Below, piece after piece: positions 62,339 through 64,000 of a stretch of 64,000 nt of DNA. Position numbers and translations under genes: made by a program. The notes below the pieces were generated by a model, which was not told the origin of the DNA, did no database searches, and saw only the letters and a program-made list of their open reading frames with translations. The first letter of the stretch is position 1. Each line of letters opens with the position of its first letter. The DNA is from an uncultured Collinsella sp. (GTDB lineage Bacteria; Actinomycetota; Coriobacteriia; Coriobacteriales; Coriobacteriaceae). The stretch is from contig UQIH01000009.1 of the NCBI GenBank assembly GCA_900541145.1, forward strand, positions 1 to 64,000, in the 5' to 3' direction.

Positions 62339-64000
62339 GTGTATCTCAAGTCCCTCACGCTCAAAGGGTTCAAGTCGTTTGCCGACCGCGCCCATATGAC
62401 GTTTGAGCCGGGCCTGACCGTCATCGTCGGTCCCAACGGCTCGGGAAAATCGAACATCTCTGACTCGATTCTGTGGGTCCTGGGCGAGCAGAGCGCCAAG
62501 CAGCTGCGCGGCCAGGCCATGGAGGATGTCATCTTCTCGGGCTCGTCGGCGCGCAAGCCGGTGGGTGTCGCCGAGGTCACGCTGGTGCTCGATAACTCGG
62601 ACCATATGTTGCCCGTCGACTTTGACGAGGTCGCCATCACCCGTCGTATGTATCGCTCGGGCGAAAGCGAGTACCTCATCAACTCGAGTCCGTGCCGCCT
62701 GATGGACATTCAGGACATCCTGCACGATTCGGGCCTAGGCAAGGATACGCATTCCATCATCAGCCAGGGCAAGCTCGACGCCATTTTGCAGAGCCGCCCC
62801 GAGGAGCGTCGCGCCCTCATCGAGGAGGCCGCCGGCATTTCCAAGCACAAGCGCCGCAAGGAGCGTGCGCTCAAAAAGATTAAGTCGATGGACGAGCACC
62901 TGACGCGTGCCCGCGACATCAATAAGGAAATCGCCCGTCAGCTGCGACCGCTGGAGCGTCAGGTCGATCGCGCGCGCAAGTACAAAGAGCTGTCCTCGCG
63001 CGCGAACGAGCTTACGCAGATGCTGGCTGTCGATGAGCTTCGTTCGCTGCAGTCGCAGTGGAACGACCTGGAGAGCCGCTCCAAGGAAGGTGCTGCCGAG
63101 CTGGAGCTTGCGCAGTACCGCATGAGCGAAAAGGAGCGCGAGCTCGAGAAGCTCCAGGTTATGCTTGAGGAAAAGGGCCTGTTTGTGGGCGACCTGGGCG
63201 AGCAACGCCGTCATATGCAAGATGTGGTCGGCCGCATTAACTCCGACATGCGCCTGCTCGAGGAAAAGGGCCACAACATGGTGTCGCGCCTGTCTGACAT
63301 GCGCGGTCAGATTTCGAGCTCCGAGCATCAGCGTCGTCGCGTGGTCGAGGAGCTCGAGGACGCGCGTGCGCAGCTTGAGGAAGTGACCGGTGCGCATATG
63401 CAAGCCCAGGAGGACGTTGACGCCGCTGGTCCTGCCGCCGCTGAGCTCCACGAGCGTCGCGTTGCGCTCGACAATCAGATTTCGCAGCTCACGCGTGAGC
63501 AGCGCGATGTGCAGCGTGTGGCCGATAACGCCGCGCTCGAGCTCGCCAAGGTGAAGGACTCGCTGAGCAATGCCGAGGTCGAGGACAACATGTATGCCTC
63601 GCGCCTGGAGCAGATCGACGAGCAGCTTGAGGAGGTCATGGCCTCGCTTGAGAGCCGTCGCGACCGCGCCGAGGAGCTTGAGGGCGCTCTTGAGGAAGCG
63701 CGCCAGGCTCAGGTTGATGCGCGTGAGGCCACCGAGACGGCACGCGCGGCCCTGAAGGACCTGCGTGCCCGCGAGAGCGAGGCGCGCAACAAGTTGTCCG
63801 AGGTGCGCTCGGAGCTTTCCAGCCAAAAGAAACTCGATGCCCGCATGGCCGACAGCTCGCCGCTCGTGAGCCGTCTGGTGGGTGCGCTGGGCGACGATGT
63901 CTTGGGTCGTCTGGGCGACGTGCTGGAGGCCCCGCGCGAGCTTGAGGGCCTGGTTGAGCAATTGCTCGCCGGCGATATCGATGCGCTGCTGTTTGATGAC
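62339..64000 (+). CDS. smc: chromosome segregation protein SMC (N-terminal part, cut by the window end)
   Basis: The first 554 codons are present; the frame is open to the last base. The N-terminal ATPase half has VPN-type Walker A (VGPNGSGKSNISDSI, residues 30-44) and YLKSLTLKGFKSFADRA at the start. The Q-loop region is SIISQGKLDAILQSRPEERR near residue 145. A long coiled coil begins near residue 170, and the hinge starts near residue 500 (LVSRLVGALGDDVL). GTG 62339 has GAGG upstream, 10 bases after the rnc stop. Confidence 0.95.
   Translation, partial: MYLKSLTLKGFKSFADRAHMTFEPGLTVIVGPNGSGKSNISDSILWVLGEQSAKQLRGQAMEDVIFSGSSARKPVGVAEVTLVLDNSDHMLPVDFDEVAITRRMYRSGESEYLINSSPCRLMDIQDILHDSGLGKDTHSIISQGKLDAILQSRPEERRALIEEAAGISKHKRRKERALKKIKSMDEHLTRARDINKEIARQLRPLERQVDRARKYKELSSRANELTQMLAVDELRSLQSQWNDLESRSKEGAAELELAQYRMSEKERELEKLQVMLEEKGLFVGDLGEQRRHMQDVVGRINSDMRLLEEKGHNMVSRLSDMRGQISSSEHQRRRVVEELEDARAQLEEVTGAHMQAQEDVDAAGPAAAELHERRVALDNQISQLTREQRDVQRVADNAALELAKVKDSLSNAEVEDNMYASRLEQIDEQLEEVMASLESRRDRAEELEGALEEARQAQVDAREATETARAALKDLRARESEARNKLSEVRSELSSQKKLDARMADSSPLVSRLVGALGDDVLGRLGDVLEAPRELEGLVEQLLAGDIDALLFDD

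Overview
The window looks like a contig of a gut Coriobacteriia bacterium, most likely Collinsella (Actinomycetota). This rests on the moderately GC-rich, C/G-ending codon use of the housekeeping genes, on the protein sequences, and on many short palindromic intergenic elements. The genus is inferred from recognition; no search was run. Bases 1-32 are not genomic: they match the 3' part of the Illumina Nextera read-2 adapter, so the left edge is an assembly end.

Region 1 (34-8560, plus) is the distal part of a Wzx/Wzy-type surface polysaccharide locus: the tail of an RmlD-like reductase, three family-2 glycosyltransferases, an EpsG-like polymerase, a WbsX/GH99-like protein, a hexapeptide acetyltransferase, a GT4-like glycosyltransferase and a Wzx flippase. 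It is partly AT-rich and looks acquired. Region 2 (8561-13277, minus) holds a decayed IS30-type transposase, a secreted transglutaminase-like protein, UDP-galactopyranose mutase (glf), and a second, dead copy of the transglutaminase gene's 5' end, so that glf lies between two direct repeats.

Region 3 (13278-19330) resembles a small defence island: an unknown protein, a KAP-family P-loop NTPase, an Abi_2/HEPN-type abortive infection gene interrupted by an in-frame TAA just before its RNACAH motif, and a higB-higA toxin-antitoxin pair with two matching palindromic operators.

Region 4 (19497-30584, plus) is the most interesting part: a tightly packed eight-gene operon for a Pel-like exopolysaccharide. 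It encodes PelD (SDR-like domain, membrane segments, GAF and a degenerate GGDEF retaining the RxxD c-di-GMP site), PelE (frameshifted), a DUF2194 deacetylase-like protein, PelF, PelG, a CotH-kinase lipoprotein, a VTC-domain protein and a DUF4956 membrane protein. The last three suggest an unexplored phosphate- or polyphosphate-linked branch.

Region 5 (30664-38182) carries a sucrose operon (LacI regulator, PTS IIBC, GH32 hydrolase) with matching operators, a degenerate Cys/Met-metabolism PLP-fold protein, a ModE-like HTH protein, and an IMP dehydrogenase of the same length and catalytic numbering as the Tritrichomonas foetus enzyme.

Region 6 (38183-64000) is conserved core: leuS, rimP-nusA-infB-rbfA-nrnA-truB-ribF-dnaG, rpoD, tRNA-Asn, asp23-fakA-like-recG-rsmD-coaD, a coiled-coil protein, DUF177, rpmF, plsX, acpP, rnc, and the start of smc, which runs off the right edge. 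Several leaders and terminators there are clear, including an attenuator-like hairpin before rimP and a 22-bp perfect palindrome before acpP.
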